Shown: positions 17,099-26,755 of the stretch, one piece after another | Layout: each line of letters begins with the position of its first letter | How positions within the stretch are numbered: position 1 is the stretch's first letter | Source: Streptomyces sp. NBC_00306 | Lineage (GTDB): Bacteria; Actinomycetota; Actinomycetes; Streptomycetales; Streptomycetaceae | Assembly: GCF_036169555.1 (NCBI RefSeq) | Contig: NZ_CP108032.1 | Coordinates: 806,001 to 870,000 of the forward strand | DNA: 64,000 nt | Direction: 5' to 3' | The notes under the pieces: generated by a model | The model's database searches: none | What the model saw: only the letters and a program-made list of their open reading frames with translations | Told to the model about the DNA's origin: nothing | Program-made: the position numbers and the translations under genes

Positions 17099-19354
17099 AT
17101 GACCCAGAACCGTCCCGATGGGCCCCAGTCCCCCGACGGCGAGAACACGGACGACCGCCGTCGTCCCGGATTGGCCCCCGAGGACGGGACGGACACCGGC
17201 CACGCCGAAGGCGACGGTGGCCGGGGAGATGTCGAGGGCGGCGACGGCAAGGCCGACCGCGACACGGACGCACATGCCGACAAGAAGCGCCTGATCGACT
17301 ACCCCCGTCGCGACAAGGGCGGGGTGCGCCGCTGGATACCCTCGTGGCGGCTCGTCGTCGGCACCTCCTTCGCCGTCGTCACCGCAACGGTGGGGGCCGC
17401 GACCGTCGCCTACGCACTGGTGGAGGTCCCTGACCCGACCAGCGCGGCCGAGGCGCAGAACAACGTCTACTACTGGGCCGACGGCACGCAGATGGCCGCC
17501 ACCGGTGGAGAGATCAACCGCCAGATCATCGGCATCGATCAGATCCCGCAGGCCATGCAGAACGCGGTGATCTCGGCGGAGAACAAGACGTTCCGCACCG
17601 ACGCGGGCGTGGACCCCATGGGGATCGGCCGCGCCGTGGTGAACATGGCCAAGGGCAGTGAGACCCAGGGCGGTTCCACCATCACCCAGCAGTATGTGAA
17701 GAACACCCGGCTCGGCGACCAGCCGAGGAGCGTGAGCCGTAAGGTCGAAGAGCTGTTCGTCTCCATCAAGGTCGGCGCCGACATGGACAAGTCGGAGATC
17801 ATGGCCGGCTATCTCAACTCCGCCTACTACGGGCGGGATTCCTACGGGATCCAGGCCGCGGCCCGTACGTACTACGGGAAGAACGCCAAGGCCCTGAACC
17901 CCAGCGAGTGCGCCTTCCTCGCCTCGCTGCTCAAGGGCGCGGTGTACTTCGATCCGGCCGGTTCCGTGGACGTCGATCCGGCGGCGACACCGGAGGCCAA
18001 TCTGGCGCGGGTGACCGACCGCTGGAAGTGGGTCATGAACGAGATGGTCAAGGACGGGCATCTGAGTGCTGCCGAGCGGGCGCAGTACCCCTCGTTCCCG
18101 ATGCCCCAGTCCATCTCCAAGGGGACCCAGCTCGGCGGACAGGTCGGTTATCTCGTCGAACTCGCCAAGGCGAACGTCCTCAAGGACCGGACCCTCGACC
18201 TGACTTCGGACGACTTGGCGCGCGGCGGCTACGAGATCCACACCACCTTCGACAAGAAGAAGGTCGACCAGCTCGAGAAGGCGGTGCGGAAGGTCCGCGA
18301 AGCCAACATCAAGCCCGACAAGCGGCCGAAGACGGACACCCACGTCCAGTTCGGCGGCGCGTCGGTCGACCCGCGGACCGGTGCGATCGTCGCCGTCTAC
18401 GGCGGTGAGGACGCGACCGAGCACTTCACCAACAACGCCGACGCGACCGGCGTCCCGGTCGGATCGACCTTCAAGGCCTTCGTCCTGGCGGCGGCGCTGC
18501 GCGACGGTGTGCGCGACCCGCAGGGCGGCGCGACTCAGGGAAGTGCCGAGCGTACGCCCGTCGATCCCGACACAAACGTCTACAGCGGCCAGGACAAGCT
18601 CAAGATCAAGAACTATGACGGCTCGGTGTGGCTGACCGCGGAGGGCAAGGAGTGGCTGCAGACGAACGACGGCAACGAGTCGTACGGAAACGTCTCGCTG
18701 CGTGAGGCCATGATCCGCTCGGCGAACTCACCGTTCGTTCAGCTGGGCATGGACGTCGGCATCCCCTCGGTCCGCCGGGCCGCCGTCGACGCGGGCCTTC
18801 TCGAGAACTCGCTCAACACGTCGGACGTCCCCTCGTTCTCCCTCGGTACCTCCTCGCCCAGCGCCATTCGTATGGCCGGGGCCTACGGCACCTTCGCGGA
18901 TGGGGGCAAGCAGCGTGAGCCGTACTCCGTCACCAAGGTGATCCGGCAGGGCAGGGTGGTCCACGCGCACAAGGACGAGTCCAAGCAGGCCTTCCCCGCC
19001 GCGGTCGCCGGCTCCGTGACCGACGTGCTCAAGGATGTCGTCGAGAACGACGCAGGCACCGGCCGGAACGCGCGGCTGCCGGGCCGTGAGGTCGCCGGTA
19101 AGACCGGTACGACCGACGGCAACAAGTCCGCCTGGTTCGTGGGCTACACCCCGCAGCTCTCGACCGCCATCGACATGTACCGCCTCGACGACGACGAGAA
19201 GAACCGCGACGGCACGTTCCTGGAGATGTTCGGTACGGGTGGCCAGGAGAAGGTCCACGGCGCCTCGTTCCCGTCGGAGATCTGGCGGACGTACATGACC
19301 GAAGCTCTCAAGGACCAGAAGGTGTTGCGCTTCCCCGCCCCCGAGCAGCCGTGA
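17099..19354 (+). CDS. Class A penicillin-binding protein (GT51 + transpeptidase), 751 aa
   Basis: Bifunctional peptidoglycan synthase. Cytoplasmic acidic/Gly-rich N-terminus (1-80), signal anchor (about 83-108), glycosyltransferase 51 domain (about 125-310) with Glu161 in ISAENKTF, and transpeptidase domain (about 350-720) with Ser456-TFK, Ser541-AN and Lys668-TG. Catalytic residues of both activities are present. No PASTA domain. The ATG follows GGAGGAG; an upstream open frame of 64 codons is not protein-like. Streptomyces have several such PBPs; this one is not in the dcw cluster, so a growth-stage or stress role is likely. Confidence 0.95.
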   Translation: MTQNRPDGPQSPDGENTDDRRRPGLAPEDGTDTGHAEGDGGRGDVEGGDGKADRDTDAHADKKRLIDYPRRDKGGVRRWIPSWRLVVGTSFAVVTATVGAATVAYALVEVPDPTSAAEAQNNVYYWADGTQMAATGGEINRQIIGIDQIPQAMQNAVISAENKTFRTDAGVDPMGIGRAVVNMAKGSETQGGSTITQQYVKNTRLGDQPRSVSRKVEELFVSIKVGADMDKSEIMAGYLNSAYYGRDSYGIQAAARTYYGKNAKALNPSECAFLASLLKGAVYFDPAGSVDVDPAATPEANLARVTDRWKWVMNEMVKDGHLSAAERAQYPSFPMPQSISKGTQLGGQVGYLVELAKANVLKDRTLDLTSDDLARGGYEIHTTFDKKKVDQLEKAVRKVREANIKPDKRPKTDTHVQFGGASVDPRTGAIVAVYGGEDATEHFTNNADATGVPVGSTFKAFVLAAALRDGVRDPQGGATQGSAERTPVDPDTNVYSGQDKLKIKNYDGSVWLTAEGKEWLQTNDGNESYGNVSLREAMIRSANSPFVQLGMDVGIPSVRRAAVDAGLLENSLNTSDVPSFSLGTSSPSAIRMAGAYGTFADGGKQREPYSVTKVIRQGRVVHAHKDESKQAFPAAVAGSVTDVLKDVVENDAGTGRNARLPGREVAGKTGTTDGNKSAWFVGYTPQLSTAIDMYRLDDDEKNRDGTFLEMFGTGGQEKVHGASFPSEIWRTYMTEALKDQKVLRFPAPEQP

Positions 19355-19478
19355 CGGCAGGGCCGGTGTTCCCGCCGCACTGAGCCTGGGCGCCATATCG
19401 GCTAACGGCTCGGTGACGGCGGGATTGCGGATCGGACGCGTGCCGGGCCCTTTCGGCCGGCCGGGGGGTTGATTCGGC

Positions 19479-19745
19479 ATGAGCGCTTGGGAAAGTGACC
19501 CGTTGCCCGTGGCCGGAGTTTCGGTCGTGACCGTCACCCGGCCACCGGACGAACGGCCGTGCGGCGGAGAGGACGAGGGCGGCGCCGTGTGCACCGCCCC
19601 AGAAGACGGGCGTGCCGTCCCCGCGCCGGACGCCCGGTTCCGGATGGCCGTGACCGACCTCCTGGTGGCACCCGTGCGGACGGCCTTCCTGTGCGTGGCC
19701 GCCGCCACGGTCGTCGCGGCCGTGCTCGTCGTGTGGTTGACCTGA
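19479..19745 (+). CDS. Small membrane protein, hypothetical (88 aa)
   Basis: Hydrophilic N-terminal 50 residues with two Cys, then a C-terminal transmembrane helix (VRTAFLCVAAATVVAAVLVVWLT) ending at the stop. No family recognised. G-rich sequence about a dozen bases before the ATG may serve as a weak ribosome site. The PBP immediately upstream is in the same direction, but 124 bases separate them. Confidence 0.5.
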   Translation: MSAWESDPLPVAGVSVVTVTRPPDERPCGGEDEGGAVCTAPEDGRAVPAPDARFRMAVTDLLVAPVRTAFLCVAAATVVAAVLVVWLT

Positions 19746-19788
19746 CGGCGACGGGGGCGGAGCCCGGAACGTCCGGACCGTGGGCCCG

Positions 19789-21180
19789 TCAGCGGCCTGC
19801 CGGTTCGGCGGGCCGGACGTTCTGGGTCGCGTGGAAGAGGTTGTGCGGGTCGTAGGTCCGCTTGATCTCCGCCAGCCGGTCGAAGTGGTCCCCATAGGTG
19901 GCCCTGACCCGGTCCTGGCCCTCGTCCTCGCCCAGGAAGTTCACGTAGGAGCCGCCCATCGAGTACGGGCGGAGCGCCTCCTCGTAGGCGGTGCACCACT
20001 CCTTGAGCGCCGGGGCGTTGGCGGGGTCGGGGTCGATGCCGACGACGACACCGGACCAGATGGCGTCCCGGTGGCTCCAGGCGGTGGCGTCCCTCGGGAC
20101 CCGCCCGGCGGCGCCGTCGACCGGATACAGGTGCATGGTCGACAAAGGGGTGGGGAGGTTCTCACCGTAGTGGAGATGGACGTCGAGGGACTCGTCGGTG
20201 ATGCGGTCGAAGAAGGCGCCGCGCCAGTACCACTGGAGTCCGCTCGGAAGCAGGTCGTCGAACATGCTCTGGAGCGCCGGGTAGGGCATCGGCGTCGTGA
20301 AGTGGAAGGCCGGGGTCCCGGCGTCGTTCACGGGCCGGAGCACCTCGTCCAGGCGGTCCGGGTCGCCGGTCCAGCACCACACCACCCCGCACATCTTCCG
20401 TCCGTGGATCTCCTCGGGGAACGGCGGGCCGGGCGGTACCGAGAGCAGCGCGAAGAAGCCGTTCAGGTCGTCGGCGGACTGCGGCAGGAACTCGCGGTAC
20501 CAGCGCAGCACCTCACGAGTCCGCTCAACCGGCCACAGGGTGAACGCGACGCCCACGGTGCTGACGGGATGCAGCCGGTAGCGGAACGAGGTGACGATGC
20601 CGAAGTTCCCGCCGCCTCCACGCAACGCCCAGAACAGATCGGAATGCTCGCTCTCGCTCGCGGTGACGAGGCTGCCGTCCGCGAGGACGACGTCGGCGGA
20701 GACCAGGTTGTCGATGGTGAGGCCGTATTTGCGGGTGAGGTGGCCGTGGCCGCCGCCCAGGGTGAGTCCGCCGACGCCGGTCGTCGAGTTGATGCCGGAG
20801 GGGGTGGCGAGACCGAAGGCGTGGCCGGCGTGGTCGAGGTCGCCGAGCTGGCTGCCGCCGCCGACCAGGGCGGTCCGCGTGCCGGGATCGATGTGCGTCC
20901 AGCGTATGGGCGCCAGGTCGATGGTGACGCCTTCGTCCACCAGACACAGTCCGGGACCGCTGTGGCCGCCGCCTCTCACGGCGAGCTCGAGACCGTGGTC
21001 GCGTACGAAATCGACGGCGGCCATGACATCGGCCACGTCCGTGCATCGCGCTATGGCCGCGGGCCGGCGGTCGATCATCCCGTTGTAGATCTTGCAGGCC
21101 TGCCCGTAGTCCAGATCGTCCGGGCCGATGACCGGACCGCGCAGCGCTGTCCGCATCGCTTCCAGAGTGGTGTCGTCCAT
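19789..21180 (-). CDS. FAD-linked oxidase with BBE domain (463 aa)
   Basis: PCMH/VAO-type flavoprotein. FAD-binding domain about 35-205 includes AVRGGGHSGPG, whose His is the usual covalent FAD attachment site; the second (Cys) site of bicovalent berberine-bridge enzymes is replaced by GVGGLTLGGGHGHL, so attachment is probably single. The C-terminal BBE motif (YVNFLGEDEG...YDPHNLFHATQNV) is present. Such enzymes oxidise sugars, polyketides or alkaloids. GGAGGAGATCGTG precedes the ATG. It is divergent from the sulfite oxidase gene. A near-perfect 9-bp stem overlaps its 3' end (19794-19814) and could terminate transcription. Confidence 0.92.
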   Translation of the reverse strand: MDDTTLEAMRTALRGPVIGPDDLDYGQACKIYNGMIDRRPAAIARCTDVADVMAAVDFVRDHGLELAVRGGGHSGPGLCLVDEGVTIDLAPIRWTHIDPGTRTALVGGGSQLGDLDHAGHAFGLATPSGINSTTGVGGLTLGGGHGHLTRKYGLTIDNLVSADVVLADGSLVTASESEHSDLFWALRGGGGNFGIVTSFRYRLHPVSTVGVAFTLWPVERTREVLRWYREFLPQSADDLNGFFALLSVPPGPPFPEEIHGRKMCGVVWCWTGDPDRLDEVLRPVNDAGTPAFHFTTPMPYPALQSMFDDLLPSGLQWYWRGAFFDRITDESLDVHLHYGENLPTPLSTMHLYPVDGAAGRVPRDATAWSHRDAIWSGVVVGIDPDPANAPALKEWCTAYEEALRPYSMGGSYVNFLGEDEGQDRVRATYGDHFDRLAEIKRTYDPHNLFHATQNVRPAEPAGR

Positions 21181-21445
21181 CACGATCTCCTCCGGCGGGG
21201 GCACGGACCGTGACCCGCCTGCCCTTCGGCTCTTCCGGCTCTTCCGGCCGTCCCGGCCGCAGCTTCCGAACGCCCCGCCGTCGTGGTCCCCGCCGACGGG
21301 GGCATGGCCCGCAACCGACGCGCGGTCAGGGCCTCTCAGGTGTCCACATGGCTCGTACGTCCAGGGTCCCGCCGTCCGGGGACCGCCGCAAACCCCGCAC
21401 GTCCCACGAGGCGCCCGCACTGCCGTGGGAGAGCACCATGGGGTC

Positions 21446-22564
21446 ATGGACGGACACATCGGCCGGGTCAGTGGTCCGGCACGGGTGGCCGGGCCCGGCG
21501 AAGGCATCGGCCTGGAGGAACTGGCGCTCGCGGCCCGGAACCACGGGCTGCCGCTGGAAGCCATGCGCGACGACGTCACCCCGCCCGGACTGCACTACGT
21601 ACTGACCCACTACGACATTCCCGCCGCCGCTGCCGAGGAGTGGGAGCTGACCGTGCAGGGGCTGGTCCGCACCCCGCTGGCCCTCGGCATCGACGCCCTG
21701 CGGTCCTTCCCGGCCGTCACCCAGCGCGTGACGATGGAGTGCGCCGGCAACGGTCGCGCGCGCCTCTCGCCACGACCGGTCAGCCAGCCGTGGCTGGTCG
21801 AGGCGGTCGGAACCGCCGACTGGACCGGAGTACCGCTGCGGGTGCTCCTGGCCGAGGCGGGGCCGGCGGCGGATGCCGTGGAGGCGGTGTTCACCGGCGC
21901 CGACCACGGCATCGAGCGGGGTGTGGAGCAGGACTACCGGCGGAGCCTGCCGTTGGCGGTGGCCACCGGCGACGACCCCGAGGTGCTGGTGGCGTACGAG
22001 ATGAACGGCTCTCCCCTGCCGCCGCAGCACGGCCATCCCCTGCGGCTGGTGGTGCCCGGCTGGTACGGCATGGCGCACGTGAAATGGCTGTGCGACATCG
22101 ACGTCACCGCGACGCCGTTCACGGGATTCCAGCAGGCGGTGGCCTACCGCTACCGGCAGTCGGCCGACGAGCCCGGCGAGGCGGTCACCCGGATCGCCCC
22201 TCGGGCCCTGATGATCCCGCCGGGGTTCCCGGACTTCATGTCCCGTGCCCGCGTGCTGAGGCCGGGTCGCGTCCTCCTGGAGGGCCGGGCGTGGTCCGGC
22301 AGGGCACCGGTGACCGCGGTCGAGGTGAGCACCGACGACGGCCGAAGCTGGCGCGCGACGGAAGTCGACCCTCCGGGCCGACACGGCTGGGCGTGGCGGC
22401 GCTGGCGTACGTGGTGGGACGCCGCACCCGGGACGTACGTGCTCAGCGTCCGCGCCGGCGACGCCGAGGGACATGTCCAGCCTCTGACGCAGCCGTGGAA
22501 CCGCGGCGGCTTCGGCAACAACGCCGTCCAGCGGATTCCGGTCCTGTGCCTGCCTCCGGACTGA
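21446..22564 (+). CDS. Sulfite oxidase-like molybdopterin enzyme (372 aa)
   Basis: Sulfite oxidase family. The molybdopterin-binding domain includes TMECAGNGR, whose Cys99 is the Mo ligand, and WTGVPLRVLLAEAG. LRLVVPGWYGMAHVKWL and a C-terminal Mo-co dimerisation domain (about 250-372; AWSGRAPVTAVEVSTDDGRSW) follow. No Tat signal or heme domain, so it is probably cytoplasmic and uses an unknown acceptor. Family chemistry is oxidation of sulfite or reduction of related oxyanions/sulfoxides. The ATG at 21446 is taken because the domain pattern begins about 40 residues later; an upstream in-frame GTG is possible. Confidence 0.9.
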   Translation: MDGHIGRVSGPARVAGPGEGIGLEELALAARNHGLPLEAMRDDVTPPGLHYVLTHYDIPAAAAEEWELTVQGLVRTPLALGIDALRSFPAVTQRVTMECAGNGRARLSPRPVSQPWLVEAVGTADWTGVPLRVLLAEAGPAADAVEAVFTGADHGIERGVEQDYRRSLPLAVATGDDPEVLVAYEMNGSPLPPQHGHPLRLVVPGWYGMAHVKWLCDIDVTATPFTGFQQAVAYRYRQSADEPGEAVTRIAPRALMIPPGFPDFMSRARVLRPGRVLLEGRAWSGRAPVTAVEVSTDDGRSWRATEVDPPGRHGWAWRRWRTWWDAAPGTYVLSVRAGDAEGHVQPLTQPWNRGGFGNNAVQRIPVLCLPPD

Positions 22565-22660
22565 TCCGCGCCGACGCGCCCACCTCGGTGGGGCAACTGC
22601 TCCGGGTGACCCCCTGCGCCCCGAAGTGCGGTGAGCAGCGCCGCTTCTAAAATGGACCTG

Positions 22661-22700
22661 GTACACGCACCTTGCGTTGCGTACGCGCACCCTGCGTCCG
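22661..22700. promoter_or_regulatory. Two tandem 20-bp operator-like units
   Basis: Two adjacent 20-base units begin GTAC(A/G)CGCACC(T/C)TGCGT and match at 15 of 20 positions. Each holds a small inverted repeat, ACGCA-CCT-TGCGT in the first and CGCA-CCC-TGCG in the second. A TAAAAT -10-like box lies just upstream (22648-22653). They precede the 80-aa gene and may be a repressor or activator site. Confidence 0.5.
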
Positions 22701-22752
22701 ATGAACCACGGTTGCATCAGGGAGCTGTGATGCCCAATCGTCCCGGTCGGTC

Positions 22753-22995
22753 ATGATGACCACCCCTGAGGATGAGCCGCGGAGCCCCTGGCCCCCGCCG
22801 ATCGTGGTTCACCCCGTCATGCAGGGCGACCCGCCGTTCCGCTCCGTCGAGATCAACGGGGAACTGGCCGGCATCGCCCGCGATCTCGTGGAGTTGCTCG
22901 ACCTGGCGTACAGCGCGGGTCTGAAGCACATCGATCTGGACGACCCCGCGCAGGTGAGATGGGTCGGCGGCGCCAAGTACAAGTGGGTTCTCTGA
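22753..22995 (+). CDS. Conserved-looking small hypothetical protein (80 aa)
   Basis: Begins MMTTPEDEPRSPWPPPIVVHP, then MQGDPPFRSVEINGELAGIARDLVELLDLAYSAG and WVGGAKYKWVL. The sequence is well balanced, and a helical middle segment is flanked by strands, so it reads like a real small protein. I recognise no function. Either of two consecutive ATG codons may start it; no strong ribosome site. Tandem operator-like units lie 50-90 bases upstream. Confidence 0.7.
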   Translation: MMTTPEDEPRSPWPPPIVVHPVMQGDPPFRSVEINGELAGIARDLVELLDLAYSAGLKHIDLDDPAQVRWVGGAKYKWVL

Positions 22996-23066
22996 CGGCC
23001 TTCCCACGGCCCGGGGCGGGCCGCCGCCCGGGCGGCGGGCGGCGGCGCGGCACAGGGATCGCGGCG

Positions 23067-23492
23067 TCAGTCGAGCGCGGCGGTGAGCGTGATCGTGGTG
23101 CCGGTGAGAGCCTTGCTGACCGGGCAATTGGCCTTCGCGTCCTCGGCCGCCGCCTTGAAGCCGGCCTCGTCCGTACCCGGCACCTGACCCGTCACCGTGA
23201 GGTGGATGCCGGTGATCCCGGGGCCCGGCTCGAACGTCACCGCGGCCTTCGTCGTGAGCATCGTCGGAGGCGTACCGGCCTTCGTGAGGATGTTCGACAG
23301 GGCCATCGAGAAACAGCTGGAGTGGGCGGCTGCGATCAGCTCCTCCGGGCTCGTCCTCCCGTTGGGATCCTCGGCACGAGAAGCCCAGGTCACGGGGAAG
23401 TGGCCGATGCCCGACGAGTCGAACGTGACCTCCCCGAAGCCCTTGAGCAGTTCGCCTTCCCACTCGGTGTGCGCGTTGCGTGTGGTGGCCAC
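23067..23492 (-). CDS. OsmC-family peroxiredoxin-like protein (141 aa)
   Basis: OsmC/Ohr fold thiol peroxidase that detoxifies organic hydroperoxides. VATTRNAHTEWEGELLKGFGEVTFDSSG is the OsmC opening; the two catalytic Cys are in AAAHSSCFSMALS and AKANCPVSKAL. The OsmC subclass is favoured over Ohr by length and the TWASRAEDPNGRTSPEELIAAAH segment. The GTG start follows AGGAAGG. No adjacent OhrR regulator. The upstream DNA holds a degenerate tandem repeat. Confidence 0.93.
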   Translation of the reverse strand: MATTRNAHTEWEGELLKGFGEVTFDSSGIGHFPVTWASRAEDPNGRTSPEELIAAAHSSCFSMALSNILTKAGTPPTMLTTKAAVTFEPGPGITGIHLTVTGQVPGTDEAGFKAAAEDAKANCPVSKALTGTTITLTAALD

Positions 23493-23960
23493 GAAGAATG
23501 CCTTCCTGTGTTTGGACGACGTCTCCCAGATCGTCCGCCCTGCGACGGCCGGACCGGGCCATCGACGCGCCGGGGCGCTCGTACTCGGCGGGCGTCGGTG
23601 CGCGGGCTGCACCCCGGGCGTCGGTGCGCGAGCTGTACGCCGGGGCTGGGTGCGCGGGATGTGCGACGGGGGCCGATCCGCGGGATGTACGCGGGCCGCT
23701 GGGGCGCACGTGGCCGCCCGAGCCTCAGGGGCAGGCGCTGCCTGGCGGGTCGACCGCCGGGTCCGTGGGGCGGGGCGCCGGCCCACCGGACGCGGTGATC
23801 GTCGACTGCGCACCCGGCGCCCGGCGGCTTAGCCTGGACGTATTGCCACGCTCGCCCCCGGCCCCGCGCCGCTGGGCGGCATCCGGCGGCGACTGAGGCA
23901 AACCGCGTCCACCCGCATTCGGCGGACGGGCGGTAGGCAACGCCGACGAGAGGACTGGCC
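23493..23960. repeat. Intergenic region with degenerate 27-bp tandem repeat
   Basis: Between about 23592 and 23700 a unit of the form (C/T)GGGTGCGCG(G/A)(G/A)(C/A)TGNNC is repeated about four times with a 27-bp period and rising divergence. The period is a multiple of three, so it reads as nine-residue repeats in any frame, but no start or family supports translation. The rest of the 470 bases shows no gene apart from the downstream gene's leader. Confidence 0.6.
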
Positions 23961-24413
23961 ATGACCCCCTCGACCCCCGACGAGCACGGGCCCCCGACAC
24001 CTTCCCCCGACGAGACCCCGTCCGCGGCGGACATGGCGGACACGCAGGCCGCGCTCATCGATCTCGCGAACAGCGTGGCCCTGCTGCCGCAGGCGCCGCC
24101 GGCCGAAGGCGAGGAGGAACGTCCCGAGGGTGCCATCGCACTGCCGGTGATCGAACAGGACGGCACGCGGTACATCCCGGTCTTCACGTCGGAGGACGCG
24201 CTGCTGGCGGTCGGCGGGGACCCCGAGAGCGCGGTGCGCATCCCTGTCGTCGACCTGGCCGCCAACTGGCCGGCGGACGACCTGTGGCTCGCCGTCAATC
24301 CTTCCTCCGAGGAAGGATTGACCCTCCCGGCCGACCTGGTGCGTGCGCTCCCCATGGTCACGCGGCGCAACGGCCAGACCGGCATGCCCGAGCAGGGCGG
24401 CGCACCAGCGTAG
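23961..24413 (+). CDS. SseB-family protein (150 aa)
   Basis: SseB N-terminal domain protein: GAIALPVIEQDGTRYIPVFTSEDALLA, then WLAVNPSSEEGLTLPADLVRAL, both diagnostic segments. In actinomycetes the family is small, soluble and of unknown molecular role (named after an E. coli serine-sensitivity phenotype). A Pro/acidic N-terminal tail of about 40 residues precedes the domain. No operon partner. Confidence 0.88.
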   Translation: MTPSTPDEHGPPTPSPDETPSAADMADTQAALIDLANSVALLPQAPPAEGEEERPEGAIALPVIEQDGTRYIPVFTSEDALLAVGGDPESAVRIPVVDLAANWPADDLWLAVNPSSEEGLTLPADLVRALPMVTRRNGQTGMPEQGGAPA

Positions 24414-24539
24414 GACGGCGCGTCGGAAGACAACGGCACGCCGAGGAGGGCGGCGGCGGAGCACGTCGGCGCCGGAGCACCCGGTCGGAGCCCGGCCGTA
24501 CGACCGCATGGGAGCATGCCCGGCAACGCACTGACGTAG

Positions 24540-25820
<1,281 letters not shown>

Positions 25821-25901
25821 CCCGGCACTCGAGGCAGCGTGAGCCGACGAACGGCGCAACCGTGCAGCCCGGCAACTGGGCAATGCCACGCCTGAGGTGC
25901 G

Positions 25902-26174
25902 TCAACGGGCGCGGCGGATGCGGATCGGGCCGCGGGCCTCTGTCGGCTCGACGGGGCGTCCGGCCTGGGTGATCTCCACCTCGCCGGCGGCGACCAGCCG
26001 CCGGGCCGCGTCCCGGGCCGGCTCCATCAGCGCACGCCAGCCGTCGTCGTCCCCTCGGTACACGGCCCGCGCGGCGTCCGAGGGGCAGATGCTCGCAGTC
26101 GGGCTGCGACGCTCCAGCAGATCGAGGATGGCTCGCTCCAGACGCCGGTCCATCTGCCGTTCACTGTCCGCCAC
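25902..26174 (-). CDS. DUF3253 protein (about 90 aa)
   Basis: DUF3253-type small protein: RRLERAILDLLERRSPTASICPSDAARAVYRG, then WRALMEPARDAARRLVAAGEVEITQAG. The pattern is a winged-helix-like fold common in actinobacteria and proteobacteria, often called S-adenosylmethionine tRNA ribosyltransferase-like only by error; real function unknown. The GTG at 26174 or the ATG seven codons later could be the start. The GTG lies inside an inverted repeat, suggesting translation or transcription control there. Confidence 0.8.
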   Translation of the reverse strand: MADSERQMDRRLERAILDLLERRSPTASICPSDAARAVYRGDDDGWRALMEPARDAARRLVAAGEVEITQAGRPVEPTEARGPIRIRRAR

Positions 26175-26217
26175 ACCGCCAGTGTGGCACCGGCGGTGAC
26201 ACGTGGCAGTGTGGCGG
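26168..26217. promoter_or_regulatory. Repeated GTGTGGC half-sites over the DUF3253 start
   Basis: GCCACAC-CGCCA-GTGTGGC is a perfect 7-bp inverted repeat (26170-26188) covering the GTG start codon. A further GTGTGGCGG copy lies at 26209-26217, giving CAGTGTGGC twice, 27 bases apart. Looks like a repressor site overlapping the 5' end of the DUF3253 gene. Confidence 0.45.
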
Positions 26218-26418
26218 AGCAGGTGGACGAGCGGGTACGCGCAGAAGATGGACCGCAAGGCTTGATCCCACGCGCTCCGATGCACCTCAGGCGTTGTTCT
26301 CGTCACCTCGCTGGACACACCCGTACCTCTCCTCACTGCGGACACCTGGCCGCCGGCATCGACGTCAGCGCGACGTACGCCCGCGCCGCCGCAACGCCGA
26401 TACTTCAAGATCGAGCCA

Positions 26419-26755
26419 TGCTGGTCGACATGATGGAGCTCGCGACATCTCCCCGGAGTCCAGGACTTGCCCTGATACGGACGGCGTTCGGCGACGCCTG
26501 GGTCCGGTGGTGTAAAGATCCGGCCGCCCCACCCGGGTGAGTATCACGTCGAGTGGACCATCGACGACGACATCACCTGGGGAGAGAACATCAGGACAAC
26601 TGCCCTTTGCGGTCCCGGTGTTCGCTCCGGAGGTCTCGGACGCGTCATCCTGCGGGGTCGGCTGGAGCTCGTGGATGACGAGCCGCCGGGCCGGCCGCGA
26701 GCAGGAGGAGCCTCCCCCTCAGACCGACTTCAGCCCCGACGTCCGTGCCCCGTGA
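26419..26755 (+). pseudogene. Probable frameshifted small gene
   Basis: One frame reads MLVDMMELATSPRSPGLALI then RTAFGDAWVRWC, and stops. The next frame continues with IRPPHPGEYHVEWTIDDDIT then WGENIRTT and LRGRLELVDD. Removing one A from the AAA at about 26515 joins them into a coherent protein-like sequence. The second part resembles small Streptomyces proteins with a PGEYHVEW-type core, from memory of similar sequences; no function known. Lower GC around the junction fits decay or a sequencing error. Confidence 0.4.

Noticed and set aside
23592..23700. CRISPR-like array
   Set aside because: Units are contiguous and diverged, without conserved repeats separated by unique spacers, and no cas gene is present.
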